DNA of 64,000 nucleotides from Corynebacterium accolens (GTDB lineage Bacteria > Actinomycetota > Actinomycetes > Mycobacteriales > Mycobacteriaceae), in NCBI RefSeq assembly GCF_023520795.1, contig NZ_CP046605.1:620001-684000 (forward strand). The letters run 5' to 3'. The position numbers and the translations under genes are program-made. This document shows, piece after piece, positions 1-8,010 of the stretch; position 1 is the first letter of the stretch; every line of letters starts with the position of its first letter. The notes beneath the pieces are model-generated. The model ran no database searches. It was not told the DNA's origin and saw nothing but the letters and a program-made list of their open reading frames with translations.

Positions 1-1012
1 TACGGTTTTCCGGAATATGGCCTACCCCTGCAGCGATAGAGGAACTGATATCACCGTTGGGTAAAGCATTTCCTGCGACGTATATGGTGCCCGAATCGTA
101 CGAATCCGCACCGGCGATAGCGCGGATAATCTCGGTACGGCCCGCTCCCACAAGGCCGGCCAGCCCGACCACTTCGCCGGCGCGCACTTCAAACGAGACA
201 TCGTGAAATGCGCCTTCGGAGGACAGGTCTTTAACTTCAAGCAGTGCCTCGCCAGGCTGAGCCGAAGCTTTTCGCGGATACTGATTTTCAATCTCACGGC
301 CAACCATGAGGCGCACCAGCTCGTCCTTTTCGGTATCAGCGGGGACTTCAGCGATGAAGGCGCCGTCTCGCAGCACACTGATGGTTTCTGCGATTCGCGC
401 CAGTTCATCGAGGTGATGGCTGATAAAAACCATCGCGACGCCCTTGGCTTTCAGGTCCTCTAATACCGTGAAAAGGGCATCGACCTCTTTGCCCGTCAAT
501 GCCGCGGTTGGCTCATCAAGAATGAGGATGCGCGCATTCATCGATAGGGCTTTGGCTATTTCTACCAATTGCTGCTTGGCGATGCCCAGCTCGCTTACCG
601 GTTGATTTAAATCAACGTCCAAGCCGATGAGGTCTAATGCTGCTTTAGCTTGTGCTTTGAGGTGTTTTCTGTTGACTAGGCCAAACTTATTCGGCGTCCG
701 CCCGAGCATGATGTTTTCTGCCACAGACATCGTGGGAACGAGGTTGAGCTCTTGATGGATTGTGGCGATGCCAAGCGCTTCGGAGGCTTTGGTATCGGGG
801 ATTTTTACCTCGGATCCATCAATGAGGATTCGTCCTGAATCCGGCTCGTGTACGCCTGCGATCATCTTGATGAGTGTGGATTTCCCGGCACCATTTTCAC
901 CGAGGAGGGCTTGAATCTGCCCATAGCGTACGTCTAAATCTACGCCTTTGATGACCTCGACTGGTCCGAAGGACTTAGTAACGTTGTCGAGTTTGAGGAC
1001 GGTATCGCTCAT
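1..1012 (-). CDS. Sugar ABC transporter ATP-binding protein (RbsA/MglA type), partial
   Basis: ATPase of a carbohydrate ABC importer, energising uptake of a pentose or galactose-like sugar at the inner membrane face. I see 337 codons from the ATG at 1012; the 3' part lies beyond the window edge (family length is about 500 residues, two tandem ABC domains). The first domain shows Walker A GENGAGKST (residues 38-46), Walker B ILILDEPTAAL and the H-loop region FISHHLDE; the second domain has begun by the cut. It overlaps the preceding LacI-type gene by 4 bases (ATGA), so the two are co-transcribed. The order regulator-ATPase resembles rbsR-rbsA of C. glutamicum, so ribose is as likely a substrate as galactose. 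Family sure, substrate not. Confidence 0.9.
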   Translation of the reverse strand, partial: MSDTVLKLDNVTKSFGPVEVIKGVDLDVRYGQIQALLGENGAGKSTLIKMIAGVHEPDSGRILIDGSEVKIPDTKASEALGIATIHQELNLVPTMSVAENIMLGRTPNKFGLVNRKHLKAQAKAALDLIGLDVDLNQPVSELGIAKQQLVEIAKALSMNARILILDEPTAALTGKEVDALFTVLEDLKAKGVAMVFISHHLDELARIAETISVLRDGAFIAEVPADTEKDELVRLMVGREIENQYPRKASAQPGEALLEVKDLSSEGAFHDVSFEVRAGEVVGLAGLVGAGRTEIIRAIAGADSYDSGTIYVAGNALPNGDISSSIAAGVGHIPENR

Positions 1013-1998
1013 GTGTTTTCTCCCTGCACCTCGTGGGCTGTGGACATCCGCGGAATATAGCGGGTGGGAAGGATTTTTCCTTGGGGTTGTCGTTTGTCTT
1101 CGATGGATGCGATGAGTTCAGCAGCGGCGGCTCGGCCCATGCAGGCGACATCTTGGTCCACCACGGAAATTGGGGCTGCTTGAAACCGCAGATAGATAAA
1201 ATCATCGAAACCAACGAGCGCTACTTCTTGGCCGATGGATTTACCGGCGTTATAACAGGCCTCTAATGCGCCGGCAGTCATCATGAAATCCCCGGCAACA
1301 ATTGCGGTGACTTCTGCTTGCAGCAGTTCGATGGCGCCCTTATAGCCTTCCTTGTGCCGAAAGTTGCCTTGGTGGATGTGTATATCCATTCCCTGAGCGG
1401 CCTGCTTAAACACTTCGAGGCGCTGGCGACCAGTAGATGTTTCCTGCGGCCCTGAGAGATAACCAATCTTGGTATGGCCCTTGTCCTTGAGTTGGGCCAC
1501 GGCGTCGTTGATTCCAAGGGAGGGGTCCGAAACCACGGCTGGCAGCGAGTCGAGTTCGCGGTCAATGAGAACGAGGGGGCGTTGTTCCTGCGATTGCGCC
1601 AGGGCATCCTTTGCTCCAGCGAGTGGTACGGCGATGATGCCGTCGACTCGTCGTTGTCCCAATGCTTCCAGTGCTGTCACTAGGCGTTCCGGATCTTCCC
1701 CGCAACTGGTAATGATGGTGGCGATGCCTTGGGCGTTTGCTTCTTTTTCCACCGCTGCTGCCATGGCGGCGAAGTAGGGGTTATCCAGGTTGGGAATGAT
1801 GAGCCCGATGGCGTGTGAGCGCGCGCTGCGCAGGGCCCTCGCTTGAGCATTGGGCCTGTAATTAAGCTTATTGGCGATGTCTTGAACCCGAGTCCGCGTG
1901 GCTTCTGAGATCGAGGTATTTCCCGCCAAAGAGCGTGAGGCGGTGGAAATGGACACCCCAGCAGCCGCGGCGACGTCTTTCAGCGTGGTTGTAGCCAT
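1009..1998 (-). CDS. LacI-family sugar-responsive transcriptional regulator
   Basis: Repressor of 329 residues, normal LacI/GalR length. The N-terminal helix-turn-helix and hinge helix (residues about 4-50, LKDVAAAAGVSISTASRSLAG) precede a periplasmic-binding-protein-like effector domain that begins around residue 62 (HAIGLIIPNLDNPYFAAM) and runs to the end. It is followed without a gap by the sugar ABC ATPase. A LacI-type palindrome at 2036-2051 lies just downstream of a possible -10 (TAAAAT on the minus strand, 2056-2061), suggesting autorepression. A related palindrome overlaps the gal operon promoter near 2780, so it may also control galactose genes. RbsR-like by gene order; effector unknown. 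Confidence 0.92.
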   Translation of the reverse strand: MATTTLKDVAAAAGVSISTASRSLAGNTSISEATRTRVQDIANKLNYRPNAQARALRSARSHAIGLIIPNLDNPYFAAMAAAVEKEANAQGIATIITSCGEDPERLVTALEALGQRRVDGIIAVPLAGAKDALAQSQEQRPLVLIDRELDSLPAVVSDPSLGINDAVAQLKDKGHTKIGYLSGPQETSTGRQRLEVFKQAAQGMDIHIHQGNFRHKEGYKGAIELLQAEVTAIVAGDFMMTAGALEACYNAGKSIGQEVALVGFDDFIYLRFQAAPISVVDQDVACMGRAAAAELIASIEDKRQPQGKILPTRYIPRMSTAHEVQGENT

Positions 1999-2035
1999 GC
2001 CGAGCTCCTCATAGATGGGAAATTAACGACTAAGT

Positions 2036-2051
2036 GTGCAATCGTTTGCAC
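2036..2051. promoter_or_regulatory. LacI-type operator upstream of the regulator gene
   Basis: GTGCAATCGTTTGCAC is an almost perfect 16-bp palindrome with the central CG typical of LacI/GalR operators. On the minus strand it follows a TAAAAT hexamer (2056-2061) at about the transcription start of the LacI-type gene, the expected place for autorepression. Binding is inferred from symmetry and position only. Confidence 0.75.
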
Positions 2052-2119
2052 GATTATTTTAACTCTACGGTTTGGCTCTTATAGGTGTCAAGGGTTCCCG
2101 CCGGTCTAAGCTAATAATC

Positions 2120-2575
2120 ATGGACAATTCCCAGCGCGATCCGCTCCTTGTTTTGGGCTCCCGTGTCACCCACGGTCACCCAGGCGCCATGCTGCGGTCG
2201 CGCTTGGATAAGGCGCTCGAACTCTATTCTGGGCAGACGGTCATCGTCTCTGGCCGCGGGGAAGCGGGCGCGATGGCTGAGTACCTAATCCAGCGGGGTG
2301 TTGATCCTGCGGATGTGCTCGTGGAACCGGCCGCTACCAGTACAAATGAGAACCTAGAAAACGCGCACAGCCTCGCACCAGATGACGTGTTGCAGGTGGT
2401 TACCAACGATTTCCATGCGCTGCGCACCACATTGTGGGCCTGGCATTTGGGAATTGCGATAAACGTTCACCCCGCGCGCACGCCGTGGCTAGCGATGCCG
2501 AGCAATTACCTGCGCGAGGTTGTGGCGACCCCGCATTCCGTGGCGCGCATCCTGTGGCGGCGACTGCGCAAGTAG
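2120..2575 (+). CDS. YdcF/DUF218-family protein
   Basis: Protein of 151 residues from the ATG at 2120 (an in-frame start at 2072 would add 16 poorly conserved-looking residues). It has the DUF218/YdcF pattern: an N-terminal strand LLVLGSRVTHGHPGAMLRSRLDKAL, then VIVSGRGEAGAMAEYLIQRGV, then PAATSTNENLENA and VTNDFHALRT. In the family this Rossmann-like fold has been linked to envelope glycan metabolism, but the biochemical role is not settled. The usual N-terminal membrane helices of longer SanA/YdcF proteins are absent, so this is a short cytoplasmic-looking form. It stands alone between the LacI-type regulator and the gal operon, with a weak ribosome binding site. Confidence 0.75.
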   Translation: MDNSQRDPLLVLGSRVTHGHPGAMLRSRLDKALELYSGQTVIVSGRGEAGAMAEYLIQRGVDPADVLVEPAATSTNENLENAHSLAPDDVLQVVTNDFHALRTTLWAWHLGIAINVHPARTPWLAMPSNYLREVVATPHSVARILWRRLRK

Positions 2576-2855
2576 TGGAAAGCGATTGTGCAGTGGGTGA
2601 TCTCGTCTGGCTTGGACTGCTGGGAGGCTAGTATTCCTCGCATTCTGGGGGAGAGGTAAAAATCAATCTCAGGCATGTGGGTACGCAATGGTGTGGGTAT
2701 GTACACCGCGGTAGCCCTGAAATGGGTCAATCTTGCAGTGGCCGAGCTGGCCAAATAGCCCTTTTAAGGAGAGGGTTGTGCAAACGATTGACTTGATTTT
2801 GCGCGAGATCTTAAGCTGATTTCAACCACACGTTATAGCCAGAAAGGTCGTTAAT
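2576..2855. other. 280-bp intergenic region carrying the gal operon promoter
   Basis: No convincing gene. It holds the gal promoter and operator (2778-2817) and a 27-codon open frame at 2675-2758 whose predicted peptide ends in an amphipathic-looking stretch (ALKWVNLAVAELAK); a purine-rich GGGGGAGAGG lies 18 bases upstream, too far for a normal ribosome binding site, so I do not call it as a gene. Confidence 0.6.
2778..2817 (+). promoter_or_regulatory. Promoter of the gal operon with overlapping LacI-type operator
   Basis: GTGCAAACGATTGACT (2778-2793) matches the palindrome at 2036-2051 in 12 or more positions when one strand is inverted. It overlaps a -35 like TTGACT (2788-2793), followed after 18 bases by TAAGCT (2812-2817), a corynebacterial TANNNT -10. 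Repressor bound here would cover the -35 box. The leader to galM is about 30 nt with AGAAAGG as ribosome binding site. Inferred, not measured. Confidence 0.6.
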
Positions 2856-3755
2856 ATGACCGGTTATACATCGAATGAAGAGCGCGCCGACATTGAGTGC
2901 GTCAGCATCTCTCATGGCGATTACTTAGCCGAAATTGCCTTATGGGGCGGCGGCGTGAAATCCCTGACCTTTCGGGGACGGCCGCTGCTAGAAACCTATA
3001 AGGACAAGCCCCCGATGATGGCTGGGGTGGTACTAGCGCCGTGGCCTAACCGCACTGAAGACGGTCAATTCACTTGGCAGGGCGAGCACTACCAGCTGGA
3101 CCTTACAGAGCCAGAGCGCAATAACGCTATTCATGGGCTTGCAGTGGACTGGTGGAAGTTAGTTGAACAGCATAAAGACGAGGTCACGCTAACTTTTAGC
3201 ATTGGGCCCCACAATGGCTGGCCTTGGACTGTAGAGCTAGTGGCCACCTACGCCGTGGATGATAGCGGCTTGCATTCTCATCTGAAGGCCGTGACCGAGC
3301 ACGCCGAGGACATCCCATTTGCTTATGGGCTTCACCTCTACCTGTCTGCGCAGGGTGCGCCCACCCACGAGTGCGTGCTCAAACTGAATGTGGATGAGCA
3401 CCACCTTTTGGATGAAAGAAACCTGCCCACCGGTGAGGTGCGCCCGGCGAAGTTGGTGGACACACCGCTGGACCGTGTGAACTGGGATGACTGTTTTCAC
3501 GGACACGGCCCGCTTGTAGCGGACTATACCGCCGATGGCCGCGGGGTCCGCTTGGAAATGGATAGCGGTGTGGAGTGGGTGCAACTGTATACACCGGAGA
3601 ATTTTCCCCGCGATGTAGCACCATCGGGCAAGGCCTTGGCCGTTGAACCTATGAGTGCGCCACCTAATGCCTTGCGCAGTGGGATAGATCTTGTGCGACT
3701 TAAACAGGGGAAACCGCACGTTTTTAGCCTGCATTTGTCTGCCGTAGAAAAATAA
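2856..3755 (+). CDS. galM: Aldose 1-epimerase (galactose mutarotase)
   Basis: Interconverts beta- and alpha-D-galactose, the first step of the Leloir pathway, in the cytoplasm. The 299 residues fit the galactose mutarotase family; typical features are LAPWPNRTEDGQFTWQG, the NAIHGLAVD segment that carries the first catalytic histidine, LHLYLSAQG, and WDDCFHG with a later VQLYTPENFPRDVAPSGKALAVEPMSAPPNAL glutamate region. First gene of an operon with a sodium:solute symporter (19-bp gap), a small membrane protein, galT and galK. The ATG at 2856 has AGAAAGG 9 bases upstream. Confidence 0.9.
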   Translation: MTGYTSNEERADIECVSISHGDYLAEIALWGGGVKSLTFRGRPLLETYKDKPPMMAGVVLAPWPNRTEDGQFTWQGEHYQLDLTEPERNNAIHGLAVDWWKLVEQHKDEVTLTFSIGPHNGWPWTVELVATYAVDDSGLHSHLKAVTEHAEDIPFAYGLHLYLSAQGAPTHECVLKLNVDEHHLLDERNLPTGEVRPAKLVDTPLDRVNWDDCFHGHGPLVADYTADGRGVRLEMDSGVEWVQLYTPENFPRDVAPSGKALAVEPMSAPPNALRSGIDLVRLKQGKPHVFSLHLSAVEK

Positions 3756-3774
3756 AAATCGAGAAAGGTCAGCG

Positions 3775-5424
3775 ATGGAAACAGCTGAATCCGTATTGAG
3801 GCTGGATGCCTCATGGGTGGACTACCTGTTGGTAGCCATTTACTTCCTATTCGTTTTGGGCATCGGCTGGGCGGCAAAGGCCCGGGTCTCAAACTCCATT
3901 GACTTCTTTTTATCGGGTAGGGGACTTCCGGCCTGGGTAACCGGGTTGGCCTTCGTTTCCGCCAATCTGGGTGCGGTAGAAATTATTGGTATGTCCGCCA
4001 ATGGTGTGGAGTATGGCTTCCAGACCATGCACTACTTCTGGATCGGCGCCGTTCCCGCCATGGTATTTCTTGGCATCGTGATGATGCCGTTTTATTACGG
4101 CTCCAAGGTGCGCTCGGTTCCAGAGTTTATGCGCAAACGCTTTGGCAATGCAGCGCACTTGGTCAATGCAATTTCTTTCGCCATCGCGCAGCTGCTTATC
4201 GCCGGAGTGAACCTGTATCTCTTGGCCACCATCGTGGAAGCCTTGTTGGGCTGGCAGATGTGGGTATCTCTGCTGGTAGCAGGACTCATTGTGCTGTCCT
4301 ACATCACGTTGGGTGGCCTATCGGCAGCGATTTATAACGAGGTATTGCAGTTCTTCGTCATCGTGGCTGCGCTCGCACCTTTGACGATTATCGGCCTTAA
4401 CCGAGTCGGCGGATGGAGCGGCTTGAAAGATGCCGTTGCTGATGAATCGCACTTTCACACGTGGCCGGGCACGGAAATTTCCGGTTTCGAAAACCCCGTG
4501 TGGTCGGTCATCGGAATCGTCTTGGGTTTGGGCTTTGTGCTGTCTTTCGGCTACTGGACCACGAACTTCGTCGAGGTGCAGCGAGCAATGGCCTCAGATT
4601 CCATTTCCGCTGCTCGCAAGACTCCGATTATCGGTGCCTTCCCAAAGATGTTTATCCCATTCTTGGTGGTAATTCCGGGCATGGTGGCTTCGGTATCGGT
4701 TGCGGACCTGATGGAACAACGGGCTGAACCGAATGATGCCATCTTGTTGCTGATGCGTGATTTGCTGCCTAATGGCCTTTTGGGCGTGGCCATTGCGGGC
4801 TTGTTGGCATCCTTTATGGCTGGTATGGCCGCCAATATCTCTGCCTTTAACACAGTTATGTCCTATGACATCTGGCAAACGTATGTGGTTAAGGATCGTG
4901 AGGACGATTATTACCTCAAGTTCGGGCGATGGGCTACGGTAGCGGCGACGGCGATTGCGATTTTCACCGCGTTGTTGGCGAAAAACTTTGGCAATATCAT
5001 GGATTACCTGCAAACGCTCTTTGGATTCTTTAATGCGCCGCTCTTCGCCACGTTCATCTTGGGCATGTTCTGGAAGCGGATGACTCCGCACGCCGGTTGG
5101 TCGGGCTTGGTTGCCGGTACGGCTTCGGCGATTGCGTTCTGGTACGTAGCTACCTTCACTGACGCCATTAATCTTCCGGGGCAGGGAACTGCGTTCGTTG
5201 CTGCTGGTGTCGCCTTCGTTGTGGATATCCTTGTGTCCATCATCGTCAGCATGTGCACCCAGCCCAAACCTGACAGCGAGCTTGTGGGCTTCGTCTCCTC
5301 CGTTACCCCAAAGGGTCACTTCGAGGACTACACCGAAAAGTCCCTGCCGTGGTACCAGCAAACTGTCCCACTGGGCATTATTTGCCTCGTCATTGCCGTC
5401 GGCCTCAACATCATCTTTGCCTAA
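3775..5424 (+). CDS. Sodium:solute symporter (SSS family), probable galactose transporter
   Basis: Integral membrane symporter of 549 residues with about 14 hydrophobic segments, the SSS/LeuT-fold topology of vSGLT. Family marks include the N-terminal ISNSIDFFLSGRGLPAWVTG-like region that introduces the first core helices, GLAFVSANLGAVEIIGMSANG, and GGLSAAIYNEVLQFFVI. Sitting between galM and galT, it is the obvious galactose uptake system of the operon, using a sodium (or proton) gradient. Residues resembling the vSGLT sugar-binding glutamine/asparagine set cannot be assigned with certainty by eye. Followed after 10 bp by a two-helix small protein that may be its partner. Confidence 0.88.
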   Translation: METAESVLRLDASWVDYLLVAIYFLFVLGIGWAAKARVSNSIDFFLSGRGLPAWVTGLAFVSANLGAVEIIGMSANGVEYGFQTMHYFWIGAVPAMVFLGIVMMPFYYGSKVRSVPEFMRKRFGNAAHLVNAISFAIAQLLIAGVNLYLLATIVEALLGWQMWVSLLVAGLIVLSYITLGGLSAAIYNEVLQFFVIVAALAPLTIIGLNRVGGWSGLKDAVADESHFHTWPGTEISGFENPVWSVIGIVLGLGFVLSFGYWTTNFVEVQRAMASDSISAARKTPIIGAFPKMFIPFLVVIPGMVASVSVADLMEQRAEPNDAILLLMRDLLPNGLLGVAIAGLLASFMAGMAANISAFNTVMSYDIWQTYVVKDREDDYYLKFGRWATVAATAIAIFTALLAKNFGNIMDYLQTLFGFFNAPLFATFILGMFWKRMTPHAGWSGLVAGTASAIAFWYVATFTDAINLPGQGTAFVAAGVAFVVDILVSIIVSMCTQPKPDSELVGFVSSVTPKGHFEDYTEKSLPWYQQTVPLGIICLVIAVGLNIIFA

Positions 5425-5434
5425 GGAGTAGCTC

Positions 5435-5677
5435 ATGTCTGATAAAAAACACGCAGGCGCGTTTGACTTGCGCAATGTGATTGGCGCCTTATTAGGCCTG
5501 TACGGAATTATTCTCATTGCTTGTTATTTCTTCCTTGACCCAGGCATTAACCCAGATACCGCCATGCCAAAAGAAGCAGCGGATAACTTGTGGGCAGGCC
5601 TCGGAATGCTTGCCGTAGCGGTACTATTCGCCCTTTGGGCCCGCTTTAAGCCCATTCGGATTCCAGGAGAAGAGTAA
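5435..5677 (+). CDS. Small two-helix membrane protein, possible symporter subunit
   Basis: Eighty residues with two hydrophobic helices (about 15-34, VIGALLGLYGIILIACYFFL, and 51-67, LWAGLGMLAVAVLFALWARF) joined by a short loop rich in Pro/Asp. It lies 10 bp after the symporter and its stop codon overlaps the galT start (TAATG), so it is a translated operon member. Small two-helix proteins accompany other SSS transporters (YhdT with PanF, YjcH with ActP), which suggests by analogy a subunit or stabiliser here. No sequence family recognised. Confidence 0.75.
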   Translation: MSDKKHAGAFDLRNVIGALLGLYGIILIACYFFLDPGINPDTAMPKEAADNLWAGLGMLAVAVLFALWARFKPIRIPGEE

Positions 5678-6771
5678 TGGTTGATATCACCCATGCCACG
5701 CTTGCCGATGGCCGCGAGATCATCTACTTCGACGATCAGCCGCATTCCGACCGCGTGCTTGATGATGCCCGCGATATTCCCACCGTTGCTCCCGCTTCCG
5801 AAATGCGGCGCGATCCCTTGACGGGAGACTGGGTTGCTTTCGCCGCACACCGCATGAACAGAACCTTCATGCCGCCGGCAAATGAGAACCCTCTAGCCCC
5901 GACGCGGCCAGACCAACTGCCTACTGAGATTCCCAGCCCCAGCTATGACGTGGTGGTTTTTGAAAACCGCTTTCCCTCTTTCTCCATGGCCGCCACGATT
6001 GAGGAGCCGGATAATGATGAGCTCCTCGGCATGGTCCCGCGCCTGCCAGCCCATGCCCGTTGCGAGGTGGTGTGCTTTACCGAGGACCCAACCCTTTCAT
6101 TCCGCGATTTGCCTGAATCCCGTATTCGCACCGTGATCGAGGCCTGGGCACACCGCACCGCCGCATTATCCGCCATCGACGGAGTGCAGCAAGTATTCCC
6201 CTTTGAAAATCGCGGGGAAGAAATCGGGGTTACCCTCCAGCACCCGCATGGCCAGATTTATTCTTATCCATTCCTTTCCCCACGGTTGCGCTCCATTGTG
6301 GATTCGGTTCGCGCCTATGACGGCGATCTTTTCCAGGATCTTCTCGATAGGGAACGGGAAGCTAGCAATCACATTATCGCGGAGACTGAGCATTTCACTG
6401 TCCTCGTTCCAGCGGCTGCTAAGTGGCCGCTGGAGGCGATGGTGCTACCGAACGAGGACGTCCCAGACTTTTCTGCGCTGAACGAAGAGCAACGCGCCGA
6501 TTTAGCGCCCCTGTTGAAAAAGCTCTATTCCGCGGTTGACCGCTTCTTTGAAGGTGTGGAAAAGACCCCATACATTGCTGGATGGACCCAAGCGCCAGTG
6601 GATCCGTCTGTCCGCGAGGGCATCCGCATGCACCTGCAACTCTTTTCTCTCATGCGCTCGCCAAATCGCATGAAGTATCTTGCCGGGTCTGAATCCGCGC
6701 AGGGAGTGTGGATTAATGACACCACCCCAGAACGCATCGCTGCACGCTTTAAGGAGGTCTGGGATGCCTAA
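5677..6771 (+). CDS. galT: Galactose-1-phosphate uridylyltransferase
   Basis: Transfers UMP from UDP-glucose to galactose-1-phosphate through a uridylyl-histidine intermediate (Leloir pathway). The 364 residues match the GalT class I family. The active-site motif HPHGQIYSYP starts at residue 189, so His191 is the nucleophile; FENRFPSF and the upstream GDWVAFAAHRMNR region bind the nucleotide. Translationally coupled to the small membrane protein by TAATG. Its last codons carry the AAGGAGGT ribosome binding site (6751-6758) of galK, which starts 8 bases before the galT stop codon. Confidence 0.95.
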   Translation: MVDITHATLADGREIIYFDDQPHSDRVLDDARDIPTVAPASEMRRDPLTGDWVAFAAHRMNRTFMPPANENPLAPTRPDQLPTEIPSPSYDVVVFENRFPSFSMAATIEEPDNDELLGMVPRLPAHARCEVVCFTEDPTLSFRDLPESRIRTVIEAWAHRTAALSAIDGVQQVFPFENRGEEIGVTLQHPHGQIYSYPFLSPRLRSIVDSVRAYDGDLFQDLLDREREASNHIIAETEHFTVLVPAAAKWPLEAMVLPNEDVPDFSALNEEQRADLAPLLKKLYSAVDRFFEGVEKTPYIAGWTQAPVDPSVREGIRMHLQLFSLMRSPNRMKYLAGSESAQGVWINDTTPERIAARFKEVWDA

Positions 6772-7990
6772 TTGGTTTACTACGCGCACGGACGAGGAAC
6801 TCGCAACCGCTGCCCATCGGCTTTTCGTGGAGACTTTCGCTGAAGATGAGGCAGGTGCTGCTGCCCCTGAGCCGGTGGGGGTGTGGGCGGCTCCAGGGCG
6901 GGTAAACCTCATCGGCGAGCATATTGACTATGCCGGTGGCGCATCCATTCCTTTTGCCTTGGAACAAAATACGGCCGTGGCCGTGCGCCCGCGTACAGAT
7001 GGCGCAATTCGCATTGCATCGGAATTCGATGGTTCCGTAGCTCAGGCCTGTGTCCCGCTTTCTAGCGTGTGGCCGAGGCATCCCGCTGACTGGTCAGGCT
7101 ACGTCGCTGGCACAATTTGGGCGGCGGTGGAAGCCGATCTATTGCAATGCGATGGACTCGATATCGCGATTGTATCGGACGTTCCCGTTGGCTCTGGTTT
7201 ATCCAGTTCTGCAGCGTTGGAGTGCTCTATTGCCGTAGCGGCTTATGAGCTTGACCATGGGCATTTACCCGATGACGCTGCCCGCGCCGGGCTCGTTGAA
7301 GCCTGTATTCGCGCGGAGAACGAGGTGGTTGGCGCCTCCACCGGGGGACTGGATCAAAATGCCAGCCTCTTTGGGCAGCGTGGAAAGGCCTTATTCCTCG
7401 ATTTTGCTACCGGTGCCGTCGAACGCATCCCATTCGATATCGCCTCCCAAGACTTGGTGCTGCTCATTGCGGATACCAACGCACCTCACACGCTTTCCGA
7501 TGGCCAATACGCCTCCCGCCGCGGAGTTATCGATGACGTGCAATCCGCAGCTGGGTGCACCATCCGCGATATTCCGGATGCCGTGGACTTTGCCGCAATC
7601 GTTGCCGAAAAGTCCTCGGATTCGGCCGAGCTGTACCAAAGGCGCGTGCGCCATGTGGTGGAAGAAACCGAGCGCACCTTGAGCGCTGCTTCCGCCTTGT
7701 GCGCATCTGATTTGGACACATTTCGCCAGCTGATGCGCGATAGCCATGGCTCGCTGCGGGATCTTTACGAGGTCACAACGCCCGAACTCGACTCTGCTTT
7801 TAACGCGGCAGGTGAGCTCGGTGCGCGCATGACTGGCGGTGGCTTTGGCGGCGCAGTTATCGCCCTAATAGCGAAGAACGACGTGGACGCGACCGCGCAG
7901 GCTATTGAAGAAGCAGCGGCACAGCAGGGCTTTCCCGCTCCGACCTTCGTGGTGGCCCGCCCTGGAGAGGGCGCGCGCCGATTGCACTAA
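6764..7990 (+). CDS. galK: Galactokinase
   Basis: Phosphorylates alpha-D-galactose with ATP at C1. I start it at the ATG at 6764 (MPNWFTT), preceded by AAGGAGGT at 6751-6758, giving 408 residues; the frame is open further upstream but that would lie inside galT. GHMP-kinase motifs are present: GRVNLIGEHIDYAGG (galactokinase signature), VPVGSGLSSSAALE (ATP-binding loop) and TGGGFGGAVIAL near the C-terminus. Last gene of the operon; galE is not nearby. Ends 20 bp before the convergent RNase H-fold gene. Confidence 0.95.
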   Translation: MPNWFTTRTDEELATAAHRLFVETFAEDEAGAAAPEPVGVWAAPGRVNLIGEHIDYAGGASIPFALEQNTAVAVRPRTDGAIRIASEFDGSVAQACVPLSSVWPRHPADWSGYVAGTIWAAVEADLLQCDGLDIAIVSDVPVGSGLSSSAALECSIAVAAYELDHGHLPDDAARAGLVEACIRAENEVVGASTGGLDQNASLFGQRGKALFLDFATGAVERIPFDIASQDLVLLIADTNAPHTLSDGQYASRRGVIDDVQSAAGCTIRDIPDAVDFAAIVAEKSSDSAELYQRRVRHVVEETERTLSAASALCASDLDTFRQLMRDSHGSLRDLYEVTTPELDSAFNAAGELGARMTGGGFGGAVIALIAKNDVDATAQAIEEAAAQQGFPAPTFVVARPGEGARRLH

Positions 7991-8010
7991 GCGTGCTGCG
8001 GCGGTAACCG

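Noticed and set aside
4594-5517. A 307-codon open frame antisense to the sodium:solute symporter
   Set aside because: Basic, low-complexity composition without any fold; fully antisense to a clear gene. A shadow of codon bias.
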